A stretch of DNA of 64,000 bases from Bacillus sp. WMMC1349. Its GTDB lineage: Bacteria; Bacillota; Bacilli; Bacillales; Bacillaceae. A model generated the notes under the pieces. It was not told the DNA's origin and did no database searches. It saw nothing but the letters and a program-made list of their open reading frames with translations. Where the stretch lies: assembly GCF_013155385.1 (NCBI RefSeq), contig NZ_JABJUQ010000007.1:311001-375000 (forward strand). The letters are read 5' to 3'. Positions within the stretch are counted from its first letter, which is position 1, and each line of letters begins with the position of its first letter. A program made the position numbers and the translations under genes. Below are positions 28,126-37,346 of the stretch, one piece after another.

Positions 28126-28147
28126 CAATCTGTACCGGTACAGATTG
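28126..28147. promoter_or_regulatory. 22-base perfect palindrome upstream of ycxD, probable MocR operator
   Basis: CAATCTGTACC is followed directly by its exact reverse complement GGTACAGATTG. It lies 18 bases before the ycxD start and just downstream of an extended -10 (TGCTACAAT at 28106–28114), so binding would block ycxD transcription; it may also serve ycxC. Confidence 0.7.
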
Positions 28148-28165
28148 AAGATCAAAGGAGATCAC

Positions 28166-29512
28166 ATGCAAAAATACGTTGAGTTGATGAATCAATTACA
28201 AAGTCTGATTGAGAGCCGTTTTTATAAAGAAGGAGACAAGCTTCCATCCATTCGCATCCTTGCTGAGCAGCACAGTTTGAGCAAGAGCACGGTGATTCGA
28301 GCCTTAAACGAACTTGAGAAACAGCACATGATCTATTCCGTTCCTAAAAGCGGCTATTATGTTGTGAAAACAACTCATCTATCAGACTCTCAAAAGCGTG
28401 TTATTGATTTTGCCGCCTCCAGCCCTGATCCTGACGTATTCCCATATCTGGATTTTCAACATTGCATCAATAAAGCGATTGATATTTATAAAAATGATTT
28501 GTTTATTTATGGAACCCCAAAAGGGCTGCCGTCTTTGATTGAAGTTATTCAAAAAGAGCTTGTGAATTCTCAAGTATTTACAAGATCGTCCAATATATTT
28601 ATTACATCCGGTGTCCAACAGGGATTAGCTTTGCTCGCTTCACTGCCGTTTCCTAATCACAAACAGAAAATACTGATTGAACAGCCTAGTTACCACTTGT
28701 TTATTCAATATTTGGAAGTTCATCAACTTCCAGTGATCGGAATTGAACGGACAGCAAATGGAATAGATTTTGCTCATTTAGAACATCTTTTTCAAACAGA
28801 AGATATCAAATTTTTTTATACGATGCCGAGATTCCACAATCCGCTCGGAAGCTCCTATACAGAGAAAGAAAAAAAGCGGATTGTTGATCTTGCAGAAAAG
28901 TATGATGTTTTTATTATAGAGGATGATTATTTAGGAGATTTAGAAGAAAATCGGAAAGCAGATCCGTTATTTTCCTATGATACTTCAGAACATGTTATTT
29001 ATTTAAAGAGTTTTTCGAAGATGATTTTTCCAGGACTGCGTGTCGGTGTTGCTGTACTACCTGATTCATTAACTGAGATGTTTAATCAATTTAAACGATT
29101 AATTGATATTGACAGTTCTATGCTGTCACAAGCTGCTTTAGAAATCTATTTGAAAAGCGGAATGTTTGAAAGACACAAGCAAAAAATCCGCTTTTCATAT
29201 GGCGAAAGGTCATGCCAGCTTTACACATCTTTGCAGGAGGTCTCTAGATCACTTGAAGACCTCATCTGTTTTAACCCTGGCGATCAGCTGTGTGTCCATA
29301 CACATCTTGAACTCAATCGAAAACTGTCGGTTTCCCGTATCATCAGGAACATGAAAAAACACAATGTTTTGCTTGAAACTGTTGATATGCATTATTTGTC
29401 TTTTTTCAAAAAAAGAAATCTGTTAAAAATCAACACATCTAATGTCAAGAAAGAAGATATTCACCATGGAATGAACCTGCTCAAGCGCGTCATTGAATCA
29501 GCCTATTATTAA
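28166..29512 (+). CDS. ycxD: GntR/MocR-family PLP-dependent transcriptional regulator
   Basis: A 448-residue protein with an N-terminal GntR winged helix (KLPSIRILAEQHSLSKSTVIRAL) and a large aminotransferase-like domain. The PLP lysine lies in VIYLKSFSKMIFPGLR and the cofactor-phosphate region in ITSGVQQGLALLA. The ATG follows AAAGGAG by five bases. It corresponds to B. subtilis YcxD. It is divergent from ycxC, which suggests control of that exporter, and its end overlaps the convergent sfp stop by four bases. Confidence 0.92.
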   Translation: MQKYVELMNQLQSLIESRFYKEGDKLPSIRILAEQHSLSKSTVIRALNELEKQHMIYSVPKSGYYVVKTTHLSDSQKRVIDFAASSPDPDVFPYLDFQHCINKAIDIYKNDLFIYGTPKGLPSLIEVIQKELVNSQVFTRSSNIFITSGVQQGLALLASLPFPNHKQKILIEQPSYHLFIQYLEVHQLPVIGIERTANGIDFAHLEHLFQTEDIKFFYTMPRFHNPLGSSYTEKEKKRIVDLAEKYDVFIIEDDYLGDLEENRKADPLFSYDTSEHVIYLKSFSKMIFPGLRVGVAVLPDSLTEMFNQFKRLIDIDSSMLSQAALEIYLKSGMFERHKQKIRFSYGERSCQLYTSLQEVSRSLEDLICFNPGDQLCVHTHLELNRKLSVSRIIRNMKKHNVLLETVDMHYLSFFKKRNLLKINTSNVKKEDIHHGMNLLKRVIESAYY

Positions 29513-30183
29513 AGTTCATCATACCGTTTTTTGATTACCTCATCAGGCAGATCATCAGCTGCTGAACAAGCTGCCATTTTATAATCTGGATCAAGTTCAA
29601 AAGTTTTGAGATAACATGGCAGATATGTCTGGGGTGCTTTCACGAAGACACGGCATTGTCCATCAAGTTTGACAGAAAATGAATCAAGCGGTAATGCCAA
29701 ACCTTTCCCAGCTTGTTTGACAAAGCTTTCTTTGATTGTCCATAAATGATAGAAATAGGAGAGCCGCTCTGTTTCCTTTTTTGCCATTAAATCACGGTAT
29801 TCTGCCGGGGAAAAGAATCGTTCTGCGATATCGAAGTTAATCGGTTTGATTTTTTCGACATCGACTCCTACCGCTGATCTGCCAGCTCCGCAAATGACCC
29901 AGCTGCCTGAATGAGAAATATTAAAATGGAAATCAGGCAAACCTTTGGCAAAAGGTTTGCCATGCGGTCCTGCCGTAAATGAAATAGCTTCATTTGGCAG
30001 TTGATATGTTTCTTTGATGATATTTCTGACAAGGACTTCACCGATCAATGTCCGATTAGCATCTTCAGGATACCTGTAGCGTTTTACTTTATGTCGTTTC
30101 TCTTCAGAAACGATAGCCATCATCCGCTCGAATTGGTCGGGACCTGGGAGTTGATCCAGATAAACAGCGTAAATTTTCATCAT
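29509..30183 (-). CDS. sfp: 4'-phosphopantetheinyl transferase Sfp
   Basis: A 224-residue enzyme that transfers phosphopantetheine from CoA to carrier proteins of peptide and polyketide synthetases. The Mg-binding motif VGVDVEKI and the catalytic WTIKESFVKQAGKGL are intact, so the protein should be active. AGAGG precedes the ATG by six bases. In B. subtilis the srfA surfactin operon and ycxA–D lie upstream; here ycxC and ycxD remain but no synthetase is present in the window. Confidence 0.95.
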   Translation of the reverse strand: MMKIYAVYLDQLPGPDQFERMMAIVSEEKRHKVKRYRYPEDANRTLIGEVLVRNIIKETYQLPNEAISFTAGPHGKPFAKGLPDFHFNISHSGSWVICGAGRSAVGVDVEKIKPINFDIAERFFSPAEYRDLMAKKETERLSYFYHLWTIKESFVKQAGKGLALPLDSFSVKLDGQCRVFVKAPQTYLPCYLKTFELDPDYKMAACSAADDLPDEVIKKRYDEL

Positions 30184-30272
30184 ATGTGACCTCTTATCTG
30201 ATTATTTTTCTTGTTTTATTCTAGCAAATGGGCGCTTGGAAGGGTAGTTAATGCATAAACGATCACTTCTTT

Positions 30273-30869
30273 TTAATCAGCTGATTCATCAGGAAAGATG
30301 TTTTTCAAATGTATGGTCAGACCTTTTAATATATGAACTAAAACAGAGTCTTCCCGACTATAAACATTATTTAATTCCAGTATGCCATTTTCTAAAAGAT
30401 ACACTTCAACTGATTGATTGGCTGGATCTACAATCCAATATTCCTTTACTCCAGATCGTTGATAAGCTAGCCGTTTATCCAGCCGGTCGATTTTTGCTGT
30501 TGCAGGAGAAATGATTTCAATGACTAAATCTGGAGCACCGATCACTTTATTTTTTTTAATCTTACTTAATTCGCAAACAATAATCAGATCAGGAATGACC
30601 CAATTACGTACCTGTTCATCTTTCCAACTTGTTTGAACATCTTCAAACAAGTAAACATCTATTGGCGCTGCAAATACATGACATTTTTTATCACGGAGAT
30701 AGCTCCCAAACTCAATCGATAGCTGCATAGAAACAGCTTGATGTTCAGGTAAAGGCGAAGGAGCCATGCTGATGATTTTTCCATCTAACACTTCACATCG
30801 TTCTCCTTCTGCCCATGTAGCATACTCCTTATAGGTCATCAGCTCTTGACGCTCTTCGGGAGTTGCCAT
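30273..30869 (-). CDS. Uma2-family (DUF820) PD-(D/E)XK nuclease-like protein
   Basis: A 198-residue protein with the Uma2 arrangement: CEVLDGKIISMAPSPLPEHQ, then VIPDLIIV, and the catalytic-type APDLVIEIISPATAKIDRLDKRLAYQRSGVKEYWIVDP, containing the D…E…K residues. Many cyanobacteria and some Bacillus carry it; biological targets are unknown. The start at ATG 30869 follows AAAGGGTG by six bases. No toxin–antitoxin partner is apparent. It stands alone between sfp and an MFS exporter. Confidence 0.8.
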   Translation of the reverse strand: MATPEERQELMTYKEYATWAEGERCEVLDGKIISMAPSPLPEHQAVSMQLSIEFGSYLRDKKCHVFAAPIDVYLFEDVQTSWKDEQVRNWVIPDLIIVCELSKIKKNKVIGAPDLVIEIISPATAKIDRLDKRLAYQRSGVKEYWIVDPANQSVEVYLLENGILELNNVYSREDSVLVHILKGLTIHLKNIFPDESAD

Positions 30870-30946
30870 TTTATGCACCCTTTCTACATTCTTTTGTTAT
30901 CTTTAGTATACTTCACGAGTTTTGCAAATACAGTAGTCCACTTTAT

Positions 30947-32227
30947 TTATTCATTGAACCTCTTCATTTTGATAACATCTGAGAACAACGCAGGTAAAAC
31001 GGAGAATAAACAGCCTATACCTGCCAAAATAACAGCAAATCGAACTTCAATAAGAGATGCAAGGATTCCTCCTAAAATGGCACCAACAGGTACTAAACCT
31101 CGACCAAACACTTTTGAAACGGATTGAACACGACCTAATAAATGATGAGGTGTAATCGCTTGGCGTAAACTAACGAGATTTACATTGTAGATCGGGACCC
31201 CCAAGCTTAAAATAAACTGACCAAACAGTAGTAAATAGATTTTATATGGAAGATCTGGTACACTGCCAATCACCAAAAAAGCGATCGAAAATAACCCGAG
31301 AGAACTGATGATGACACATCCAACTCCTAGCTTTTCCGCCAGCTTTCTACTGATGAAAGCACCGACGATAAAACCTGCATTTCCTAGACCTAAAACAATA
31401 CCAATATCGCTTGCCGAGAGATGTAATGACCTTGTCATATAAATAACTGAAATAGACTGATAAAGCCCAATAAATAACACACTGAAACTATAGCTGATTA
31501 ATATCGGCCGCAAAATCTGATGTTTCCATGTGTAGACAATACCTTCTCCAATGTCTTTCCAAATGCTTTGTTTTTTTGAGAGGTCTCGATCTTTCAAACG
31601 ATTGTCTGGTAAAAAAAGTGTGAATATAAAAGAAATAAGGAAGCTTACGGCATCTAACAAAATGGCGATAGGAGCTGTCAACAATTGAATCAAATACCCG
31701 CCTAGTCCAGGTCCGGCAACTTGTGCAGCTCCATTGGTAACTTCTAATTTCGCATTTCCTTTTAATAAAGATTGAGAGGAGATGATTTCTGGTAAATAAG
31801 ATGAGTAGGAAATATGTTGAAAAATAGAACAGCATCCACTTAGAAAAGCAACCGCTAAAATAATGTTTATTGATAAAAATCCAGTTATAAAGCTAAGAGG
31901 AATCATCAATAAGAGACATGCGCTAGTCAATTGACAAAATAGCATGACTCGTTTTTTATTCCATCTATCTACTAGTGCTCCAGCATGAAAACCGAGGAGA
32001 AGGTTGGGCAGAAAAGAAAGAAAGCTAATCAAACTGACAACAAAGTTGGTTGTGTTTAACTGATTGATAGCGATTAAAGGTAAAGCAATAATGGTCATTT
32101 GCCTTCCGAAAGCTTCGATCGTCTGACTTGACCATAATAAATAAAAATAAGGGTTCAACGAATGTTCTTGTTTGACAATAGGTTGTTGTGGTTCACTTTT
32201 CGCCTTAATAATAGATTTCCTCCTCAT
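30947..32227 (-). CDS. MFS exporter (DHA3 type)
   Basis: A ~420-residue transporter with 12 predicted helices and the loop motif GALVDRWNKKRVM, in the style of macrolide and siderophore exporters of the DHA3 family. The N terminus is odd: ATG 32227 has no ribosome binding site ahead of it, whereas a perfect GAGGAGG lies over codons 1–3, followed by ATT ATT at eight bases. Either translation starts at a rare ATT or the annotated ATG is used weakly. The substrate is unknown. Confidence 0.8.
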   Translation of the reverse strand: MRRKSIIKAKSEPQQPIVKQEHSLNPYFYLLWSSQTIEAFGRQMTIIALPLIAINQLNTTNFVVSLISFLSFLPNLLLGFHAGALVDRWNKKRVMLFCQLTSACLLLMIPLSFITGFLSINIILAVAFLSGCCSIFQHISYSSYLPEIISSQSLLKGNAKLEVTNGAAQVAGPGLGGYLIQLLTAPIAILLDAVSFLISFIFTLFLPDNRLKDRDLSKKQSIWKDIGEGIVYTWKHQILRPILISYSFSVLFIGLYQSISVIYMTRSLHLSASDIGIVLGLGNAGFIVGAFISRKLAEKLGVGCVIISSLGLFSIAFLVIGSVPDLPYKIYLLLFGQFILSLGVPIYNVNLVSLRQAITPHHLLGRVQSVSKVFGRGLVPVGAILGGILASLIEVRFAVILAGIGCLFSVLPALFSDVIKMKRFNE

Positions 32228-32391
32228 TGCGGTATTAACTCAATAAACGGAAGTGGACTAGAGTAGATTCTAGTTAACAATATTTGTTTGAATCATACAT
32301 AATCTTCAAATTCAAGTCAACTTTTTTTAATTGATAGGGGCGATTTCCCTTAGGAATATGAAACAAATATATGAAAAATCGACTAAATACC

Positions 32392-32419
32392 TAAAATAAT
32401 GGATTCTATTAAACGATAT
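32392..32419 (+). promoter_or_regulatory. Candidate sigma-D promoter of the decarboxylase–tlpC operon
   Basis: TAAA, 16 bases, then AACGATAT resembles the Bacillus sigma-D consensus TAAA-N15-GCCGATAT (two mismatches in the -10). It lies 57 bases before the first gene. Chemoreceptor genes are commonly sigma-D controlled, so the match makes sense for tlpC. Confidence 0.5.
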
Positions 32420-32475
32420 TTCAAAGGGAGACATTTTTTCATACATAAAAAAGACAAGTCAGGAGAGAGAAAATC

Positions 32476-34149
32476 ATGCAGCAACAAAACACCTCAGATG
32501 TACAGAAGTGGTTTCCAAGTGAAGATGGAAATGAAGCGAAAAGAAGTGAATTGATGGATTTGATCGGCCAGCTTATTAAAGGTGTGGATGAGTTGAAAAA
32601 TCCGGATCAGGTTAATCTTAAAGGACAGAAGAACCGGGAAGGGTTTTTTTATGAAAAATTGATTTCAGAAAGCGAGATTCCGTCCACGGGTATGCCAATG
32701 AAGAATGTCAATGATGAACTGCTCAAACTTTTACATGACCATCCCTATCACTCAAAATATTTTTTGACAAATATCCTTCCAATGGCTAGTATTCCGGGAA
32801 TCTTAGGCATGATTGCTGCTTTTATGGTCAATGGTAATAACTTGTGGGATGTCTACGGTCCTGCTGGAGCTGAGGCTGAAGTCAAGGTAACTGCAATGAT
32901 GTCAAAATTAGCTGGGTATGATGCAGAAAAAAGCGGAGGTTATACAACATGGGGTGGTCAGGGCGCTGTCTATAGTGGACTGCGGATTGCCATTGCCAAG
33001 ATGGCACCTTCATCTCTTCAAGAAGGGGTTCCCGGGAATTTCTATGCTTTTTGTTCTGAAGCGGCGCATTACAGTTTGTATAAGTCGATGGAAGCGGCTG
33101 GACTTGGAAGTCATCATCTGATCAAAGTGAAAACACAGCTTGATCATTCCATGGATACAGAGGATTTAAGAAGAAAATTAAAAGAGGTTTGTGAAACAGG
33201 GGGAATTCCAGTTTACATTGTGGCAACGACAGGAACAACAGATGCGATCGGAATTGATGATGTCCATGCCGTGCGACTAGCTGCTGAGGAAACGGCGCGC
33301 GAGTTTGGACTACCTGTTCCTCATATTCATGCGGATTCCGCTTTAGGTGGTTTTTTGGCCTTTTTTAATGATTATGATCTGAAAGAAAATGCACAATCAT
33401 TTAGTCCGGGTGTTGTCGGGATGATCAGCGGGATCAAAGAAAACATGAGACATTTGCATTTGGCAGATTCACTATGTTTTGACTTTCAAAAACTTGGTCA
33501 GACCCCTTATGTGACAAGTCTGTTTCTTGTAAAAGATGCCAATGATTTGAAACGGGTTGATCTTGATCCTGATGAGACACCTTATGTTGGGCATCGCGGT
33601 TATGGAGACTATCATACAGGCTATACGTTAGAATGTTCCCGCATGGCTAGTTCTATCAGTATGTACAGTGCGTTAATGGCATTTGGTCGTGAAGGTTACC
33701 AAAAGCTTTTCGGACAGTTTCTTGAAGTGAACTTTCATTTTCGTAAGCAGCTCAAGGAACGAATTCCACAGGCGGAGATTATGAATCCGGACAATTATGG
33801 AATGTCAACACTGTTTCGTATATATCCTCAAGGAGCACCGCGGTTTGCAGAGGAGATCTCAGGGACATGCAGCAGTGAGGATTTGAAGAGAAACAATCGC
33901 TTAAATGAAAAGTTATTCGAAAAACTGGGAGAGCAAAGAGACAAAATCTTTTTTGGTGACACGAAAAAGCATCTGTTGGTTGGAACCCGTGATGGAATTG
34001 AGGTTCCGTTATGTGTGAGCAAGTTTTTTGTCATTTCTCCTTATACAATGCCTGAACATGTTCCACATATTATCGATTATTTAAAAGAGCAAATTGATCA
34101 TGTTTGCCAGCAATACGAAACATTCATGACGAATGAGAAGGGAATATAG
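32476..34149 (+). CDS. PLP-dependent group II amino acid decarboxylase
   Basis: A 557-residue pyridoxal-phosphate enzyme of the glutamate/aromatic decarboxylase fold. Cofactor-binding segments are visible: the Schiff-base lysine about residue 339 in DFQKLGQTPYVTS, the aspartate in HIHADSALGGF, and the CSEAAHYSLYKSMEAAGLG region. AGGAGAGAG lies nine bases before the ATG. Only three bases separate it from tlpC, so enzyme and chemoreceptor are co-transcribed. The amino acid substrate is not evident; glutamate, aspartate and tyrosine are possibilities. Confidence 0.85.
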   Translation: MQQQNTSDVQKWFPSEDGNEAKRSELMDLIGQLIKGVDELKNPDQVNLKGQKNREGFFYEKLISESEIPSTGMPMKNVNDELLKLLHDHPYHSKYFLTNILPMASIPGILGMIAAFMVNGNNLWDVYGPAGAEAEVKVTAMMSKLAGYDAEKSGGYTTWGGQGAVYSGLRIAIAKMAPSSLQEGVPGNFYAFCSEAAHYSLYKSMEAAGLGSHHLIKVKTQLDHSMDTEDLRRKLKEVCETGGIPVYIVATTGTTDAIGIDDVHAVRLAAEETAREFGLPVPHIHADSALGGFLAFFNDYDLKENAQSFSPGVVGMISGIKENMRHLHLADSLCFDFQKLGQTPYVTSLFLVKDANDLKRVDLDPDETPYVGHRGYGDYHTGYTLECSRMASSISMYSALMAFGREGYQKLFGQFLEVNFHFRKQLKERIPQAEIMNPDNYGMSTLFRIYPQGAPRFAEEISGTCSSEDLKRNNRLNEKLFEKLGEQRDKIFFGDTKKHLLVGTRDGIEVPLCVSKFFVISPYTMPEHVPHIIDYLKEQIDHVCQQYETFMTNEKGI

Positions 34150-34152
34150 AAG

Positions 34153-35871
34153 ATGAGTAGATTGAAAAGTTTAACAGAACATATTTCTGTAAAGATCATG
34201 ATTGGCGTTGCATTGGTGTTAATCATTACGATTGCAAGCTTCTCGGCCGTTTTTCATATTGTCAGTCATGATTTGTCAAATCAATTAAAAGAACAATTTA
34301 AAAATCGTCTACATACTGACATTAATCTTGCCGAAAATGAACTGAAACGGGTAGAGGGAAATAAACTGGAGATCCCCTCCGCTGACAGTCCTCTTTATCA
34401 GGAAACAAAAAAAGCTGTCAACGAAATTAAAAAGAAAAACCATCTGGAAAACCTTTATATTCTCTCCAATAAAGGAGGAAAAGAACAAATTCTCATTTTA
34501 TCTGATACACCTGATGATTTCGGTACAGAGTATGCCTTTTCACCTGAAATGAAGGATGCTTTAGCAAAAAATGAAGTAACTGTCAGTGATATTTATGAGG
34601 ATGAATACGGAATTCATCAGTCGATTTTTTTGCCGCTAACTGATGAGTCGGGAAAACAGACCGGTATTTTAGGAATTGATCTCGATGCTTCTGTCATTAC
34701 CGAAACAGCGCAAAAAACAACTTGGTATACAATTGGAATCGCAGGATTTGTGATGATCATTGGAATGATGATCGCTTATATCCTCGGTGCTTATATTGCT
34801 AAACCGATTCGTAAATTAATGAAAGCTGCCGAAAAAATTGCAGATGGCGATATGACTGCAGAAATTTCCGTCAAAAGCCATGATGAAGTTGGTAAGTTGG
34901 GTGAAGCCTTTGTCAGGATGAGTGACAACTTAAAGCAGCTGATTAGACATATTTCTACCTCTTCTCAAGAGGTCTCAAAAACGAGTCAGCGTTTGAAGCA
35001 TGTTTCGTTTGAATCAAGTGAGAGTGCGGCACAAGTGGCAGAATCGATGAACAGTATGAGTGAGGGAATTAATGAAGTGGTTTCATCTGTTACAGATTGC
35101 CAATCGTCAACGACTGAGATTGATAAACAAATTTCTCATGTCAGTGAAGAAGTAAACGAAATGAAGCATGTTGCTGAAGGTGTCAGCAATGATTCGAAGA
35201 CAGGACAGGAACTTGTTGAAGAAACGTTACGGCAAACACATACGATTAAAAATGTGATGGAAGAGTCTCAACAAGCAGCTCAGGAAATGCACAATCATAC
35301 AGAGGAAATCGAAAAAGTAATTGGCATGATCTCTTCAATCGCTGAACAGACAAATTTACTGGCACTCAACGCTTCGATTGAAGCGGCACGGGTTGGAGAG
35401 GAAGGTAAAGGTTTTGCGGTTGTTGCTGGCGAGGTCAGAAAACTCTCTGAACGTTCAGCAGAAGCTGCTTTAACAGTGTCACAGCTTGTAGAAGGTACAC
35501 AGGAGAGCAGCCGTCTTGTGATGGAAAGAATTAATGCTGGAAATGAAGCAGTTGATAAAGGACAAGTATTAATCAATGGAACATATGAGAATTTTTCAGG
35601 AATTTTCCGCGGGATTTCTCAATTTGTCGAAAGAACAGATCAATTGCTCGAATCGCTCCTAAAAGTACAAGGATCTTATCAAAACATTGCGTCTGCAATT
35701 GAGCAGATTTCTGCTGTAACACAAGAACAGGCAGCAGGATCAGAAGAAGTGGCTGCCGCAGCTGAGGAACAAAGTGCTGGCATGCAGGAAATTGCCTCTG
35801 CCATTAGGCAGCTATCTGATTTATCAGAAGATTTAAATCAAGCAGCATCCAGCTTTAGGTTGTCCGAATAG
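34153..35871 (+). CDS. tlpC: Methyl-accepting chemotaxis protein TlpC
   Basis: A 572-residue chemoreceptor with two membrane helices (residues ~15–38 and ~195–217), an extracellular dCache-like domain between them, HAMP (~218–270), and a cytoplasmic signalling domain whose tip reads [17 protein letters not shown]. Length and N terminus match B. subtilis TlpC. The binding site for CheA/CheW is intact. It is co-transcribed with a PLP decarboxylase three bases upstream, which suggests it senses the substrate or amine product of that enzyme; this is inference. Confidence 0.92.
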   Translation: MSRLKSLTEHISVKIMIGVALVLIITIASFSAVFHIVSHDLSNQLKEQFKNRLHTDINLAENELKRVEGNKLEIPSADSPLYQETKKAVNEIKKKNHLENLYILSNKGGKEQILILSDTPDDFGTEYAFSPEMKDALAKNEVTVSDIYEDEYGIHQSIFLPLTDESGKQTGILGIDLDASVITETAQKTTWYTIGIAGFVMIIGMMIAYILGAYIAKPIRKLMKAAEKIADGDMTAEISVKSHDEVGKLGEAFVRMSDNLKQLIRHISTSSQEVSKTSQRLKHVSFESSESAAQVAESMNSMSEGINEVVSSVTDCQSSTTEIDKQISHVSEEVNEMKHVAEGVSNDSKTGQELVEETLRQTHTIKNVMEESQQAAQEMHNHTEEIEKVIGMISSIAEQTNLLALNASIEAARVGEEGKGFAVVAGEVRKLSERSAEAALTVSQLVEGTQESSRLVMERINAGNEAVDKGQVLINGTYENFSGIFRGISQFVERTDQLLESLLKVQGSYQNIASAIEQISAVTQEQAAGSEEVAAAAEEQSAGMQEIASAIRQLSDLSEDLNQAASSFRLSE

Positions 35872-35877
35872 AAAATG

Positions 35878-35909
35878 AAACAGCCTGATCATGACTGGTC
35901 AGGCTGTTT
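35878..35909. terminator. Bidirectional terminator between tlpC and tcyC
   Basis: AAACAGCCTGA pairs with TCAGGCTGTTT around a ten-base loop, with A/T-rich flanks on both sides. Confidence 0.85.
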
Positions 35910-35912
35910 GCT

Positions 35913-36656
35913 TTACAATGGATTCAATATTCGCTTCAAAAATTGTTTTGTTCGCTCTTCTTTTGGGGCAGAAAGAATTTGTTCAGGCGGCCCCTGTTCT
36001 ACGATGACACCGCCATCGATAAAGACGACTTCATCAGCGACATCTTGAGCAAATTTCACTTCATGGGTGACAACGACCATTGTCCAACCCTCTGTCGCAA
36101 GGTCTTTCATTACTTTCAGCACTTCACCGACTAACTCAGGATCAAGAGCTGAAGTCGGTTCATCAAACAGCAGCAATTCAGGTTTGATGGCAAGAGCACG
36201 AGCGATACCGACGCGCTGCTGTTGTCCCCCTGAAAGCTGGAATGGACAGAGATCCATTTTGTCTGCCAGACCAACTTTTTGGAGCAGTTGGATGGCTTCT
36301 TTTTTGACATCCTCTTTTTTGCGTTTTTGCACCTTTACAGGACCTTCCATGACATTTTCTAAAACCGTCCGGTGAGGAAATAGGTGATAGGCTTGAAAGA
36401 CCATCCCCGATTTTCTTCTCAGTTGAACGAGATCAACTGGTCTATTTTTTTGAGAAAAATCGATCGTTAAATCATGGAATGATAGGACACCGCGGTTAGG
36501 TGTTTCAAGTGCGTTTAGACAGCGGAGCAGTGTTGTTTTTCCAGAACCAGAAGGTCCTAAGATGGCCATCACCTTTCCTTTTTGAATCTGCAAATCGATT
36601 TGTTTTAAAACTTCGTTTTCTCCAAAAGATTTCTTAAGCCCTGTGATCGTAAGCAC
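35913..36656 (-). CDS. tcyC: L-cystine ABC transporter ATP-binding protein
   Basis: A 247-residue ABC ATPase with Walker A ([12 protein letters not shown]), the Q-loop [12 protein letters not shown], the signature [10 protein letters not shown] and Walker B ([13 protein letters not shown]). It belongs to the polar amino acid (GlnQ/TcyC) class and resembles B. subtilis TcyC. It is the last gene of the tcyABC operon on the minus strand, 12 bases after tcyB. Confidence 0.93.
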   Translation of the reverse strand: MLTITGLKKSFGENEVLKQIDLQIQKGKVMAILGPSGSGKTTLLRCLNALETPNRGVLSFHDLTIDFSQKNRPVDLVQLRRKSGMVFQAYHLFPHRTVLENVMEGPVKVQKRKKEDVKKEAIQLLQKVGLADKMDLCPFQLSGGQQQRVGIARALAIKPELLLFDEPTSALDPELVGEVLKVMKDLATEGWTMVVVTHEVKFAQDVADEVVFIDGGVIVEQGPPEQILSAPKEERTKQFLKRILNPL

Positions 36657-36668
36657 TGTTCTCCCTCC

Positions 36669-37346
36669 TTATTTGGCCACATACCGGTCTAAGCGCCGTT
36701 CAATCAGTTGCTGGACAATTGAAAGTACAAAACAAATGATCCAATAGATGAATGCTGCTTCTATATAAATGAATAAAATTTGATCAAGGTTACTCGCCCC
36801 AATTTCTTGGGCTTTCCGAAATAATTCAGCGACCAATATTTGCGATGCGAGGGACGTGTCTTTGATTAAGCTAATAAATGTATTTGATAATGGCGGAATC
36901 GAGACACGTACAGCCTGTGGTAAGATCACTCGTAAAAGCGCCATTTTCGGAGTCATTCCAATCGAGTAAGCCGCTTCCCATTGGCCTTTTGGAACGGACA
37001 AAATAGAAGCGCGAATAATCTCTGATGCATAGGCACCGACATTTAATGAAAATGCAATGATAGCACTAGGAAAAGGATCAATTGTTACTTGAAACGCTGG
37101 AAATAAATAAAAGATAATAAATAGCTGAACAAACAATGGCGTTCCCCTGATGGCGGAGACATAAATGCCAAAAACGGTTTTTAAGATTCGTGATTTAGAC
37201 ATTCTCGATAGCGCTGTCATGAGGGCAAGCAACATCCCAAATATGAAAGAAATAATGGCAAGGGGAATCGAATAATAGATTCCCCTTAAAAAGATCGGCC
37301 AAAATGATTCTCTTACTAAATCCCACGGAATATCATTGAGAAACAT
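36669..37346 (-). CDS. tcyB: L-cystine ABC transporter permease
   Basis: A 225-residue inner-membrane permease with about five helices and the EAA loop (EAAYSIGMTPKMALLRVILPQA). It resembles B. subtilis TcyB, which starts MFLN; that start corresponds to the ATG at 37346, and the frame extends three codons upstream (MVK). Its start overlaps the end of tcyA by 14 bases. Subunit stoichiometry would be a TcyB dimer with a TcyC dimer. Confidence 0.93.
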   Translation of the reverse strand: MFLNDIPWDLVRESFWPIFLRGIYYSIPLAIISFIFGMLLALMTALSRMSKSRILKTVFGIYVSAIRGTPLFVQLFIIFYLFPAFQVTIDPFPSAIIAFSLNVGAYASEIIRASILSVPKGQWEAAYSIGMTPKMALLRVILPQAVRVSIPPLSNTFISLIKDTSLASQILVAELFRKAQEIGASNLDQILFIYIEAAFIYWIICFVLSIVQQLIERRLDRYVAK

